From Salinivirga cyanobacteriivorans (GTDB lineage: Bacteria > Bacteroidota > Bacteroidia > Bacteroidales > Salinivirgaceae), in the NCBI RefSeq assembly GCF_001443605.1, contig NZ_CP013118.1, positions 2,181,501-2,245,500 of the forward strand: a stretch of 64,000 bases of DNA, in the 5' to 3' direction. Shown piece after piece: positions 9,132 through 17,672 of this stretch. Every line of letters begins with the position of its first letter. The stretch's first letter is position 1. Under the pieces are notes generated by a model. The model did not search any database and had not been told where the DNA came from. It saw nothing but the letters and a program-made list of their open reading frames with translations. A program made the position numbers and the translations under genes.

Positions 9132-9831
9132 AAACGGATGCATACTGATAACGTTTGGGGTTATGATTGGAATTCCTCGGGTTTCAGTACCAGGTTTTTT
9201 TGTAAAAAGCCACAATTATGCTTTTCCTTATCCCTGAAAATCAGCTTATCTAAGATATCAGAGATGTTATTTTATTCAAATAATTACCGAACACTATGCT
9301 ACGACGAGAGCAAACATATGATATTTGGATTAATTAATCCGTATAATACGCGTTCTATTCTCGTGTTTTGTGCAATGGGGCACCCAATTTTGGCATAACC
9401 CTACTTTTTTTGCTACAGGTCAAAAAAAGTAGGCAAAAAAAACCCGCCGCTTACAGAAAAGTGCTAAAAATCTATTCGTTATGGCTAAAGTTTACGAACT
9501 CACTTCGATTAAAAAATCGAAGCTCAAACAGCGCAAACTTTGACGCCATAACAAACAGATTTTTTTAACGCATTTTTCTTCATGCGGCTAGCTGGCAACC
9601 ATTTACCTGCTGCTCAACAACAAGCCCCAAAGCGAGTTGGCCGTTATCACACATGCCTGGATCCATATAACACAATTTAATTATAATAAACGAAACGGAA
9701 CGGGTCACCCAAAACAGAAAAATTAAGAGTCAAGTTGCTAATAATCAATTTTTATTTACCAAGTATCGTTTTCATGTACAAAACAGGATAAAAACTTATC
9801 AGCTACGCATTTTTCTTTAAATATCTTCGAT
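9132..9831. repeat. tandem ~700 bp repeat, copy 2 (700 bp)
   Basis: Follows copy 1 directly and repeats the same landmarks, including the hairpin at 9400-9433 and the GTTATGGC/GCCATAAC-bounded fold near 9477-9556. It is one base shorter because an A-run after the hairpin has lost one A. No coding region is supported in either strand. Confidence 0.9.
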
Positions 9832-10206
9832 AAACGGATGCATACTGATAACGTTTGGGGTTATGATTGGAATTCCTCGGGTTTCAGTACCAGGTTTTTT
9901 TGTAAAAAGCCACAATTATGTTTCTCCTTATCCCTGAAAATCAGCTTATCTAAGATATCAGAGATGTTATCTTATTTAAATACTTGTTTATCAGCATATT
10001 AAGCACAGATAACAAGCGTATGAAATTAAATTAATTAGAGCCTGTCCATAAACTAAAGAGTCTGAGCTATAAAGTTCGAGGCTTGCTTTGAATGAGTATC
10101 AGGAGTCCCGAGAATCGGGATGACTGATGCGAATGAAAAGTATAACGAAGTTAGCGGACTTATTAGGTAGAGTCTAATTAATCCGTATAATACGCGTTCT
10201 ATTCTC
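9832..10206. repeat. tandem repeat, copy 3, partial and interrupted
   Basis: Copy 3 matches copies 1 and 2 closely from 9832 to about 9980, then diverges. It regains the repeat sequence at TAATTAATCCGTATAATACG (10175-10194) and ends at about 10206 (TTCTATTCTC). The hairpin and the rest of the unit are absent. A 137 bp insertion lies within it. The 280 bases after it, up to 10487, hold a small hairpin (TTATATGC/GCATATAA, 10393-10412) and no supported gene. Confidence 0.8.
10038..10174. mobile_element. 137 bp MITE-like insertion with 6 bp target duplication
   Basis: TAATTA at 10032-10037 and again at 10175-10180 bracket 137 bases that are missing from copies 1 and 2, which have a single TAATTA at the matching place. 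The insert starts GAGCCTGTCCATAAACT and ends AATAAG-like on the opposite strand (GACTCTACCTAATAAGT), a weak inverted match of about 9 of 17. It contains an internal hairpin TCCCGA-GAA-TCGGGA extended by partial pairing. It has no ORF. It is best read as a small non-autonomous element, but neither its ends nor its family are proved. Confidence 0.55.
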
Positions 10207-10487
10207 TAAAAAAAATCCAACCGTTATTAAAAAAGCCCACAACTTTTTTGGACGGTATGTTCAACTGATCCAAAACACCTTATTAAAGCAGGGTAAAATA
10301 TTACACAAATACCTTCAGGCTAACTTCAATTGCTGTATTTCTATAAAATATTTCTAAAATTATATACAAATCCATTAGCCCAAAAACTGAACTTATATGC
10401 CTTCGCATATAAAAAACCTTATGCTTCATCTCCGTTTTAAACATCAACCCGGCATATCTATAAAAACATCCCCTGGACTGCAATCAC

Positions 10488-11501
10488 TCAATTTGTTTTT
10501 CCTGTTATTCTTTGAAGGTAATTTGAAAATGCATTCTCTTCGATGCTACGTGAATCTTGTGATTGTTCAATTATGACTTCACCATCCCGGCTCGTAATGT
10601 AAAACTTGAACACAAACGCTGCATTTTTTCCTATACCCATTTTGCCAAACCGGAGGTCGGCAAGGTAGCGTCCATTGTCATCTTTATTTACATGATAATA
10701 ACCTTTAGTAAATTTAATGAGCTTTTGCAGCGCTTTGTCTTCTTTAATGTCATCAAGCAGCATCTCATTCCGGGGTATAAATTCAAAATCATTGGGTATT
10801 TGTTCATCGAAGTTTGAATACAGGGCCATATAATACCCCGAATCGGTTTCGGCCAAACCCATCCACAAAAAATTGGAGAGCGGAAGGGGAGCTGTTCTGT
10901 ATCGGGTATACATAATATCTTGTTCCGACAAAGCATTTTTAAATACAGCGTTCACATGTAGTTTATTACCTACAGTTCCAAGCAAATAAAACGATGTAAG
11001 AAAAATCAGTCCCACAATAAGTTTTCGTCTGATAGCTGAGCTACGCTTTATGAACATTATGGTAAGTAATACGAGAATAAAAGGGACGGTATAAAAAACA
11101 TCTACAATGGCAATGGTTCCAAATTCTACGCGATAATCAGAGAATGGCAGAAAAGCTCCTGTTCCGTACGTAGTGAAATAGTCTAATATCGGATGCGTAA
11201 AAGCAGCCATAAAAATAAGGAAGATCCATTCGCGAAGCTGAATATCCGTGTTTTTCTTGTGAATACGATGAATAAGCCAACCTAACAGCGGGGCCAATAG
11301 AAACGCAAAAATAATTGCATGACTAAACCCACGGTGAACAAAAAGCCCATCCACTTCGCTAAAAAATGGTGTTACAAAAATATCGAGATCAGGGATCAGG
11401 CCACCCACAGCACCCCACATAATTGCTTTATTTCCGGCTTTTTTACCGAGCACCATCTCTCCTACTGCTCCTCCAAGCACAGTTTGTGTAACTAAATCCA
11501 T
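10488..11501 (-). CDS. YdjM-family (DUF457) membrane-bound putative metal-dependent hydrolase
   Basis: A 337-residue protein. The N-terminal half has four to five transmembrane segments and the family's conserved polar residues: GGLIPDLDIF, HRGFSHA and THPILDYFTTYGTGAFLPF, with His and Asp placed to bind metal. The C-terminal half (about residues 190-337) is a soluble beta-rich region. The family is annotated as inner-membrane hydrolase and in E. coli is LexA-regulated; its substrate is unknown. It stands alone next to the IS element and the repeat array. Confidence 0.8.
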   Translation of the reverse strand: MDLVTQTVLGGAVGEMVLGKKAGNKAIMWGAVGGLIPDLDIFVTPFFSEVDGLFVHRGFSHAIIFAFLLAPLLGWLIHRIHKKNTDIQLREWIFLIFMAAFTHPILDYFTTYGTGAFLPFSDYRVEFGTIAIVDVFYTVPFILVLLTIMFIKRSSAIRRKLIVGLIFLTSFYLLGTVGNKLHVNAVFKNALSEQDIMYTRYRTAPLPLSNFLWMGLAETDSGYYMALYSNFDEQIPNDFEFIPRNEMLLDDIKEDKALQKLIKFTKGYYHVNKDDNGRYLADLRFGKMGIGKNAAFVFKFYITSRDGEVIIEQSQDSRSIEENAFSNYLQRITGKTN

Positions 11502-11680
11502 TTTTTAATTAATTAATGTATTGTAAAACAATTAAACCGAAGTTTTATCTTTTTGTTTCGAAGGGGGCGGGGCTAATGAAGAAAACCTGTTTGCGTAAGT
11601 GGTAAATAACTGTATAATCATATTGGAGTTGCTACATTTGCCCGGACATATAGTTAAGCCTAAAGAACTAGATTTGCATT

Positions 11681-12001
11681 ATGAGTGTACGAAGAAAGAA
11701 GTATGACAAAGAATTTAAAAAAATGGCAGTAGAGCTTTGTCAGACACAGCAAAACAGGCCAAAAAAGGAAATTGCACAAGAGTTGGGCATTACAGACAAC
11801 ATGTTAAACCGTTGGGTCAGGGAGCATGATAAATATGGAGATAACAGCTTTGCTGGACAAGGCAGGCCTGTGATGACCGACAAGGAGAAAGAGCTGGCAC
11901 AGCTTCGAAAAGAACTGCGGGAAACGCAAATAGAGCGCGATATCTTAAAAAAGGCAGTGAGCATTTTCTCCAAGGGCGACAGCAGAAATACGAATTCATA
12001 A
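11681..12001 (+). CDS. IS3-family OrfA (helix-turn-helix protein)
   Basis: A 106-residue protein with the transposase_8 helix-turn-helix (KEIAQELGITDNMLNRWVRE, about residues 28-47) that binds the element's ends. A leucine-zipper-like coiled coil follows (KELAQLRKELRETQIERDIL, about 67-86). The frameshift heptamer A_AAA_AAG is at 11947-11953, in frame near the C-terminus. Slippage there would fuse it to OrfB, giving the active transposase. Confidence 0.93.
   Translation: MSVRRKKYDKEFKKMAVELCQTQQNRPKKEIAQELGITDNMLNRWVREHDKYGDNSFAGQGRPVMTDKEKELAQLRKELRETQIERDILKKAVSIFSKGDSRNTNS
11947..11953 (+). promoter_or_regulatory. programmed -1 frameshift site (A_AAA_AAG) joining OrfA and OrfB
   Basis: In the OrfA frame the codons are TTA AAA AAG, the classic slippery heptamer. 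After a -1 slip the reading frame continues without a stop as GSEHFLQGRQQKYEFINM into OrfB, and KYEFI is the usual IS3 linker region. OrfB is exactly in the -1 register. No strong stimulatory pseudoknot was worked out. Confidence 0.75.
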
Positions 12002-12003
12002 AC

Positions 12004-12858
12004 ATGTACCAGCAAGAATTTGCTGTTGAGAAAATGTGTAAAGTGCTGGGGGTGGCAAGAAGTAGTTACTATGCATGGTTAGAAAGGAAACCATCAGCGA
12101 GGGTCATGGAAACGATAAGGTTGATGAAAAAAATCGGAGAAATATATCATGATAATAAAGGGCGTTACGGGAGCCCAAAGATAACCGATGAGCTGAATGA
12201 GCAGGGGTTTCAGGCATCGCGCCCGCGTATTGGCAGGATGATGAAGAAAATGGGGCTTCGGAGCATTACCCGCAAAAAGTACAGGGTAGCTACGACGGAT
12301 TCAAACCATGGGTTCCGGATAGCTGAAAACATCCTGAAAAGGGAGTTTTACCAGGAAGAGGTTTCTAAGGCATGGGTATCAGACATCACATACGTCCCCA
12401 CGGCAGAAGGGTGGTTGTATTTGACCATCATCATGGACTTATTTGACCGTAAAATCGTGGGATGGTCGCTTTCAGAAGACTTAACCACTGAGGCTACGAT
12501 CATCCCGGCCTGGCAAATGGCCAAAACCAACCGGCCAGTAGCACCCGGGTTGATTTTTCACTCTGACAGGGGCGTGCAATATGCCGCAGATAGCTTTAGA
12601 AAAGAATTAAAAGGCAATGATGTGGTTCAAAGCATGAGCCGCAAGGGCAACTGTTGGGACAATGCAGTGGCCGAAAACTTCTTTAAAATCATCAAGTCCG
12701 AGATGATTTATCACTATGATTACCGCTCTGTAAAACAAGCAAAAAACGCAATTTTTGAGTTTATAGAAGTATGGTATAATCGAAAAAGAAAACATGCTTA
12801 CCTGGGATATAAAACACCAGAAGCTTTTTCAAATTTTTTAAATATGAACGCGGCTTAA
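12004..12858 (+). CDS. IS3-family OrfB, DDE transposase catalytic subunit
   Basis: A 284-residue integrase-fold protein. An HTH_21 region (YGSPKITDELNEQGF) precedes the catalytic core, with the acidic triad at D127 (VSDITYVP), D188 (HSDRGVQY) and E224 (NAVAENFF). The 35-residue spacing between the last two is the DD(35)E signature. All three residues are present. It lies two bases after the OrfA stop and is probably made mainly as an OrfAB fusion by frameshifting, since its own ATG has no convincing ribosome site. Confidence 0.95.
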   Translation: MYQQEFAVEKMCKVLGVARSSYYAWLERKPSARVMETIRLMKKIGEIYHDNKGRYGSPKITDELNEQGFQASRPRIGRMMKKMGLRSITRKKYRVATTDSNHGFRIAENILKREFYQEEVSKAWVSDITYVPTAEGWLYLTIIMDLFDRKIVGWSLSEDLTTEATIIPAWQMAKTNRPVAPGLIFHSDRGVQYAADSFRKELKGNDVVQSMSRKGNCWDNAVAENFFKIIKSEMIYHYDYRSVKQAKNAIFEFIEVWYNRKRKHAYLGYKTPEAFSNFLNMNAA

Positions 12859-12873
12859 TCTTTTGTCCATTTT

Positions 12874-12904
12874 TTTGTTGCAATTCCATATTTTGTTATA
12901 TTTG
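12874..12904 (+). promoter_or_regulatory. hybrid promoter: -33 TTTG in the IS right end, -7 TATATTTG in the flank
   Basis: TTTG at 12874-12877 lies in the right inverted repeat of the IS3 element. TATATTTG at 12897-12904 matches TAnnTTTG and lies just outside it, 19 bases away, the normal spacing in this phylum. The downstream S41 peptidase ATG is 21 bases after the -7 box. The geometry suggests that the insertion created or replaced the promoter. Confidence 0.6.
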
Positions 12905-12925
12905 CATCCAAAACAAAATCACGTC

Positions 12926-14362
12926 ATGAAACAAGTTGTGTTTATTCTATTACTCTTGCCGCCGTATCTGCATGCACAAGAGTGCGATTGTACTTCCAGT
13001 TTTAATTGGTTAAAGGAAACCTTCGAAACCAATGATGCCGGATTCCCGGTAGTTATAAAAACCAAAGGAACTGACACTTACCAAAATTTCAGTGACTCAA
13101 TCGCTCAACATACAAAACAAATCCAAAACCACACGGAGTGTGTGAAATTGCTGGATGAATGGACACATTTTTTCCGCAAAGGACACGTTGGCGTATATTA
13201 CACGCATAATCCGGATAAAAACAGCCGAACGCAAGGGACTGAAGCACCTAAACCACAACCTAAAATTTGGCCTGTTGACACAACTGCTCTGTTTAAGAAA
13301 CTAAAAGACAGAAAACCACCTTATGGCATTTGCGATGTGTGGTACAACAACAATTACAAAATGGTTGTTGTGCCGGATACAATTAATGCACAGCGCGATT
13401 ATGTTGGGGTATTACTTTGGACAAATAAACCACAATGGAAAGCTGGACAGGTAAAGACAGAATTTTCCGACTCCGGCTCTTTGGTAAACTATTATATGGC
13501 AGACCATACACCACAGCAGCAATCTTTCAGCTATTCACTTAAATACCTTAAAACGGGCAATTTCCATTGGACTAGGTCTACGGAGTATGTGGCGCCTGAA
13601 GACACTGCAGAATTTTCAATTTATATGACAGAAGTGCCCCGCATAAAACAAATAAACAACGAAACGGTTTTAATAAGAATTCCCTCTTTCAGCTATAAAT
13701 ACAAAGAAAAAATAGATAATTTAATAGCCGAAAACCAGCCCCTACTAGATTCAACGCAAAATTTAATAATAGATGTGCGGGGAAATGGCGGTGGTGCCGA
13801 CCGCAGTTTCAAAAATATTACCCCCTTCCTCTACACCCAGCCAATGAAATTTCATAATATCGAAATTCGTTCAACACCAATGAATATAGCGGTATATAAA
13901 AAATGGTTCAGCAAGTCATTTTTGCAACGGGTATTTTTTGGCTTAGCTCTGAAAAGAAGGCTAAAGAAAAACATGGGTGAATATGTTGCCATGACTCAAG
14001 CTAAAATCAGGACAATTGATAACTACGATCCGAAACCATACCCTGAAAATGTATATGTAATTGCAGACGAAAATTGCGCCAGTTCCACCGAACAGTTTTT
14101 ATTGATGGCTGAGCAAAGCAGCAAAACCACCATTGTTGGTAAAACCACCTTTGGCGCTATTGATGTGTCGAATGTAAACACCGTTATGTTTCCGAATAAC
14201 AAGTACAGGTTAAATTATGCTACCAGCCGCAGTTTACGTGTATCAGAACGCATCATTGACGACATTGGTATTACGCCAGAAATAACCATCCCGGATACTG
14301 TTCCCAAATACCGCTGGTTAAGGTATATTGAAAAGAATTTGCTTTCAAAAAAAGGGGAATAA
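12926..14362 (+). CDS. secreted S41-family serine peptidase (C-terminal-processing-like)
   Basis: A 478-residue protein from the ATG at 12926. An in-frame extension to 12863 begins inside the IS end and is rejected. Residues 1-18 (MKQVVFILLLLPPYLHAQ) are a Sec signal. The S41 core shows LIIDVRGNGGG near residue 285 and ENCASSTEQFL, in which S386 is the expected nucleophile, followed by DDIGITPEITIPD. No PDZ domain is evident. It is likely a periplasmic or surface peptidase of unknown substrate. It sits directly behind the IS element and probably uses the hybrid promoter. Confidence 0.85.
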   Translation: MKQVVFILLLLPPYLHAQECDCTSSFNWLKETFETNDAGFPVVIKTKGTDTYQNFSDSIAQHTKQIQNHTECVKLLDEWTHFFRKGHVGVYYTHNPDKNSRTQGTEAPKPQPKIWPVDTTALFKKLKDRKPPYGICDVWYNNNYKMVVVPDTINAQRDYVGVLLWTNKPQWKAGQVKTEFSDSGSLVNYYMADHTPQQQSFSYSLKYLKTGNFHWTRSTEYVAPEDTAEFSIYMTEVPRIKQINNETVLIRIPSFSYKYKEKIDNLIAENQPLLDSTQNLIIDVRGNGGGADRSFKNITPFLYTQPMKFHNIEIRSTPMNIAVYKKWFSKSFLQRVFFGLALKRRLKKNMGEYVAMTQAKIRTIDNYDPKPYPENVYVIADENCASSTEQFLLMAEQSSKTTIVGKTTFGAIDVSNVNTVMFPNNKYRLNYATSRSLRVSERIIDDIGITPEITIPDTVPKYRWLRYIEKNLLSKKGE

Positions 14363-14576
14363 TGGAAGCTGTTTGATCTTGTTGTAATCAAATTGTGTGT
14401 AAAAAAAGTTATCCATTATTCAGGGAAAATAAAAAACAACACTGATTTATATTCATGCCTTATTCCTAATATACAAATCAGTTTTATCATTAAATTCATA
14501 AGATAAGGAGTCTGTGTTCCTCATTGAAAATTTCAAGAGATAAAGATATAATCAATTCTAAACAAATGATTATTTA

Positions 14577-14584
14577 TATCTTTG
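14577..14584 (+). promoter_or_regulatory. -7 promoter box for galE (TATCTTTG)
   Basis: TATCTTTG matches TAnnTTTG and lies 31 bases before the galE ATG. No good -33 TTTG is seen at the usual distance. The rest of the 253-base gap after the peptidase gene is AT-rich with no supported feature. Confidence 0.5.
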
Positions 14585-14615
14585 GAATTCAAAATATCAA
14601 AACAAAGCAATCCAA

Positions 14616-15653
14616 ATGGCAGAACACAATAAAAAGATACTCGTCACTGGTGGCACGGGGTACATCGGTTCTCATACAGTGGTTGAACTCCAGGAAGCCG
14701 GATTTGAGGTGGTTATTGTTGATAACCTCTCGAACTCTGAAGCAGACCTTGTAGAGCGCATTGGCAAAATTACCGGTACCGTGCCTAAATTCTATAAGGT
14801 AGACATGACTGCTAAAGATGAAGTTGCCGCAGTGTTTGAGGAGGAATCGACATTTGACGCCGCCATTCATTTCGCCGCCTACAAAGCAGTGGGCGAATCA
14901 GTGCAAAAACCACTGATGTATTACGAGAATAACCTCAATTCGCTGATGAACCTGTTATGGTTTGCCGACAAACACAATATGCAAAACCTGGTTTTCTCAA
15001 GTTCATGCACTGTATATGGACAACCGAAGCAACTTCCCGTAACCGAGAAGACAATGGTCATCAGACCCGAATCGCCCTATGGGAACACCAAACGTATCAG
15101 TGAAGAGATTATTGAGGAATTTGCACAAGTTACCAAAGACTTTTCAGGTATTGCATTGCGATATTTTAATCCCATTGGCGCCCATCCATCTGCATTGATT
15201 GGTGAACTACCGAGAGGTGTCCCCAACAACCTGGTACCTTTTGTAACACAAACCGCAGCCGGCCTGCGCGACCAACTGAAGGTTTTCGGCGACGACTACA
15301 ATACACCCGATGGGACATGCATTCGCGATTACATCAACGTAGTCGATCTGGCTAAAGCCCATGTGGCAGCCATCAAACGTCAACTGACCGGAAAAACCAA
15401 AAACAATTACGAAGTTTTTAATCTTGGTACAGGCACAGGCGCTTCGGTACTCGATGTGGTTAAAGGATTTGAAAGCGCCACAGGCGTAAAACTTAATTAT
15501 GCCATGGCGCCCCGTCGTCCCGGTGATGTGGAGCAAATTTATGCCAATGCATCAAACGCTGAAAATGAACTGAACTGGAAAGCCGAAAAAACACTGAAAG
15601 AAACACTGGCTTCGGCATGGGAATGGGAGAAAAAATTACGGAATATACAATAA
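14616..15653 (+). CDS. galE: UDP-glucose 4-epimerase
   Basis: A 345-residue short-chain dehydrogenase/reductase. The NAD-binding GGTGYIGSH lies at residues 12-20, the SSSCTVYG catalytic region near 128-135 and the YxxxK pair in SPYGNTKRISEE. GalE interconverts UDP-glucose and UDP-galactose for polysaccharide precursors or the Leloir pathway. The length (338-345) is normal. It leads a gene group with rfbB and a PHP phosphatase, pointing to extracellular polysaccharide synthesis. The -7 box is just upstream. Confidence 0.95.
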   Translation: MAEHNKKILVTGGTGYIGSHTVVELQEAGFEVVIVDNLSNSEADLVERIGKITGTVPKFYKVDMTAKDEVAAVFEEESTFDAAIHFAAYKAVGESVQKPLMYYENNLNSLMNLLWFADKHNMQNLVFSSSCTVYGQPKQLPVTEKTMVIRPESPYGNTKRISEEIIEEFAQVTKDFSGIALRYFNPIGAHPSALIGELPRGVPNNLVPFVTQTAAGLRDQLKVFGDDYNTPDGTCIRDYINVVDLAKAHVAAIKRQLTGKTKNNYEVFNLGTGTGASVLDVVKGFESATGVKLNYAMAPRRPGDVEQIYANASNAENELNWKAEKTLKETLASAWEWEKKLRNIQ

Positions 15654-15721
15654 CTCAAAATAAATAATTTACTTTGAGATTCTATAAGCAAAAAAATAGG
15701 TTGAATACAAAATAAAACCCA

Positions 15722-16777
15722 ATGAAAAAAACAATTCTTATAACCGGCGGAGCAGGATTTATCGGATCGCATGTGGTGCGCCGTTTCGTAAATAAATACC
15801 CTGACTATACCATCGTAAACATGGATGTGCTCACCTATGCCGGCAACCTTGAAAACCTTAAGGACATTGACGATAAGCCCAATTATATTTTTGAAAAAGC
15901 CGACATCACCGACGAAAAAGCAGTAAACGCCCTGTTCGAAAAATATAAATTTGACGGAGTGGTTCATCTTGCTGCCGAATCACATGTAGATCGTTCTATA
16001 GAAGACCCAATGGCCTTTATCCGCACAAATGTATTTGGAACTGTTGCGCTACTCAATGCAGCCCGCGCAGCCTGGAAAGACAATATGGAAGGCAAACTGT
16101 TTTATCACATTTCTACAGACGAAGTCTATGGTTCGCTTGGCAACACGGGATTATTTACCGAAACCACAGCTTATGACCCTAAAAGCCCGTATTCAGCAGC
16201 AAAGGCAAGCTCAGATCATTTTGTGCGCGCCTGGCACAACACCTATAACCTACCCATAGTCATCACAAATTGCTCAAATAACTATGGCCCAAATCAATTC
16301 CCTGAAAAACTAATTCCGCTGGCGTTCAACAACATTAAAAACATGAAACAGATTCCCATTTACGGGAAAGGTGAAAATATTCGCGATTGGCTATATGTAG
16401 AAGACCACGCGGCAGCAATCGACCTTGTTTTTCACAAAGGAAAAAATGGCGAAACATACAATATTGGTGGTAAAAACGAATGGACCAACATCGACCTGAT
16501 CCGGGAACTTTGTAGCATAATGGACAAAAAATTGAACCGTGAGCCCGGAACATCTGCCTCATTAATTACGTTTGTAAAAGACAGGGCGGGTCATGATAAA
16601 CGCTATGCAATTGACTCCGATAAAATAGAAAAGGAACTGGGCTGGGAGCCTTCACTGCAATTCAGCGAAGGGCTTGAAAAAACCGTAGATTGGTACATGG
16701 CCAATGAAAATTGGCTCAAGCATGTAATTTCAGGCGATTACCAGGCCTATTACGACAAAATGTATAAAGACCGATAA
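15722..16777 (+). CDS. rfbB: dTDP-glucose 4,6-dehydratase
   Basis: A 351-residue extended SDR. GGAGFIGSHVVRRF lies at the N-terminus, HLAAESHVDRS and STDEVYGSLG in the middle, and YSAAKASSDHFVRA supplies the catalytic Tyr/Lys. The E-V-Y of the TDEVYG motif is specific to RfbB. It makes dTDP-4-keto-6-deoxyglucose, the precursor of dTDP-rhamnose and related sugars. The other rml genes are not in this window. It lies 68 bases after galE and two bases before the next gene. Confidence 0.95.
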   Translation: MKKTILITGGAGFIGSHVVRRFVNKYPDYTIVNMDVLTYAGNLENLKDIDDKPNYIFEKADITDEKAVNALFEKYKFDGVVHLAAESHVDRSIEDPMAFIRTNVFGTVALLNAARAAWKDNMEGKLFYHISTDEVYGSLGNTGLFTETTAYDPKSPYSAAKASSDHFVRAWHNTYNLPIVITNCSNNYGPNQFPEKLIPLAFNNIKNMKQIPIYGKGENIRDWLYVEDHAAAIDLVFHKGKNGETYNIGGKNEWTNIDLIRELCSIMDKKLNREPGTSASLITFVKDRAGHDKRYAIDSDKIEKELGWEPSLQFSEGLEKTVDWYMANENWLKHVISGDYQAYYDKMYKDR

Positions 16778-16779
16778 AA

Positions 16780-17517
16780 ATGTTCGGAATATTCGGGCAC
16801 AAGAAAAAACTGGCAGACCTCGGGCAGGTGGAAATCGATATGCATTCTCACCTCATCCCTGGTATTGATGATGGTGTAAAAGACATGGATGAAAGCATTC
16901 AATCGATTAAACTGCTGCATGAAGCAGGTTACACGCACCTCATCACCACACCACACATCATGAGCGATTATTTTCCGAATAGCCCCGAAACCATAATCAG
17001 CGGACTTAAACAAGTGCGCGAGGCTGTAAAAAAGGAAGGAATACCCGTAAAAATTGACGCAGCAGCAGAATATTACCTGGATTATCCCTTTTTTGAAAAT
17101 TTTAATAAAACAAAACACCTTGCCATCAATGACCGGTTTCTGCTTTTTGAATTATCATTCCTAAATCCGCCCGAAATATTAAACGAAATTATTTTCCGCA
17201 TACAAACTGCCGGTTACATACCAGTATTGGCTCACCCCGAGCGCTACAGCTACTGGTTTCGCAACTTCGACCAATTCTACAAACTCAAAGACCGCGGTGT
17301 TTGGTTGCAACTTAATATAAACTCCTTTGCAGATGAATATGGTGTACCTACGCGCAAACTGGCTGAAAAAATGATCAAAGCAGATATTGCAGATCTGTTA
17401 GGATCAGATTTTCACCGGCCACAGCATATTGACAGTATGCAGAAAGCGCTGGGTAATAAACACCTTGGTAAACTGATCAATTCAGGCAAGCTACGTAATG
17501 CAGAGCTGATTAGCTAA
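16780..17517 (+). CDS. PHP-domain tyrosine-protein phosphatase (CpsB/YwqE type)
   Basis: A 245-residue PHP-family protein. Metal-binding motifs include DMHSHLIPGIDDG (residues 21-33), TTPHIM, LAHPERY and DFHRP near the C-terminus. This set is typical of CpsB/YwqE phosphatases that dephosphorylate the tyrosine kinases controlling capsule chain length. The start is two bases after rfbB, so it is co-transcribed with sugar-nucleotide genes. The partner kinase (Wzc-like) is not in the window. Confidence 0.88.
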   Translation: MFGIFGHKKKLADLGQVEIDMHSHLIPGIDDGVKDMDESIQSIKLLHEAGYTHLITTPHIMSDYFPNSPETIISGLKQVREAVKKEGIPVKIDAAAEYYLDYPFFENFNKTKHLAINDRFLLFELSFLNPPEILNEIIFRIQTAGYIPVLAHPERYSYWFRNFDQFYKLKDRGVWLQLNINSFADEYGVPTRKLAEKMIKADIADLLGSDFHRPQHIDSMQKALGNKHLGKLINSGKLRNAELIS

Positions 17518-17672
17518 AACCAGCTTACATAAAATCGTAACATCAACTATTTACATCTGAATTTGTTATAAACAATAACACCCGCTTACGTTGTTGCAAA
17601 TGTGGATTTTAAAGCCAGCAGAATACCAAACCTGATTATGGCCTAATTTCCGGAACACTAAAAAAACGTTTT

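Larger units (their letters stand above)
11624..12888 (+). mobile_element. complete IS3-family insertion sequence, 1265 bp
   Basis: The left end TGGAGTTGCTACA...GGACA and the complement of the right end TGGAATTGCAACA...GGACA form 25 bp imperfect inverted repeats that begin TG and end CA. TAT occurs directly outside both ends (11621-11623 and 12889-12891), a 3 bp target duplication as expected for IS3. Two ORFs (11681-12001 and 12004-12858) are in 0 and -1 register with an A_AAA_AAG slippery site between them. All parts look intact, so the element is probably active or recently so. Confidence 0.92.

Noticed and set aside
8437-9398. 86-codon ORFs in repeat copies 1 and 2 (8437-8697 and 9138-9398)
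   Set aside because: No ribosome site or family resemblance. Differences between copies include three amino-acid changes (R/W, A/P, V/L) against three silent ones within the coding frame, with no sign of protein-level constraint. The ORF runs into the hairpin region.
9368-9568. ORF spanning the hairpin in repeat copy 2
   Set aside because: It lies across the hairpin and A-runs, and is broken in copy 1 by the single-base difference in the A-run. No codon pattern or start signal.
8431-10206. Origin of replication
   Set aside because: No DnaA-box cluster and no dnaA, dnaN or parAB nearby. AT-richness and palindromes alone are not enough.
10301-10483. 60-codon ORF on the minus strand after the repeat array
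   Set aside because: Biased, cysteine- and phenylalanine-rich translation with no recognisable motif. It lies in the 3' region of the YdjM-type gene with no start signal.
12863-12925. 21-residue N-terminal extension of the S41 peptidase
   Set aside because: It begins inside the IS3 right inverted repeat and reads through the promoter. The next ATG gives a textbook signal peptide.
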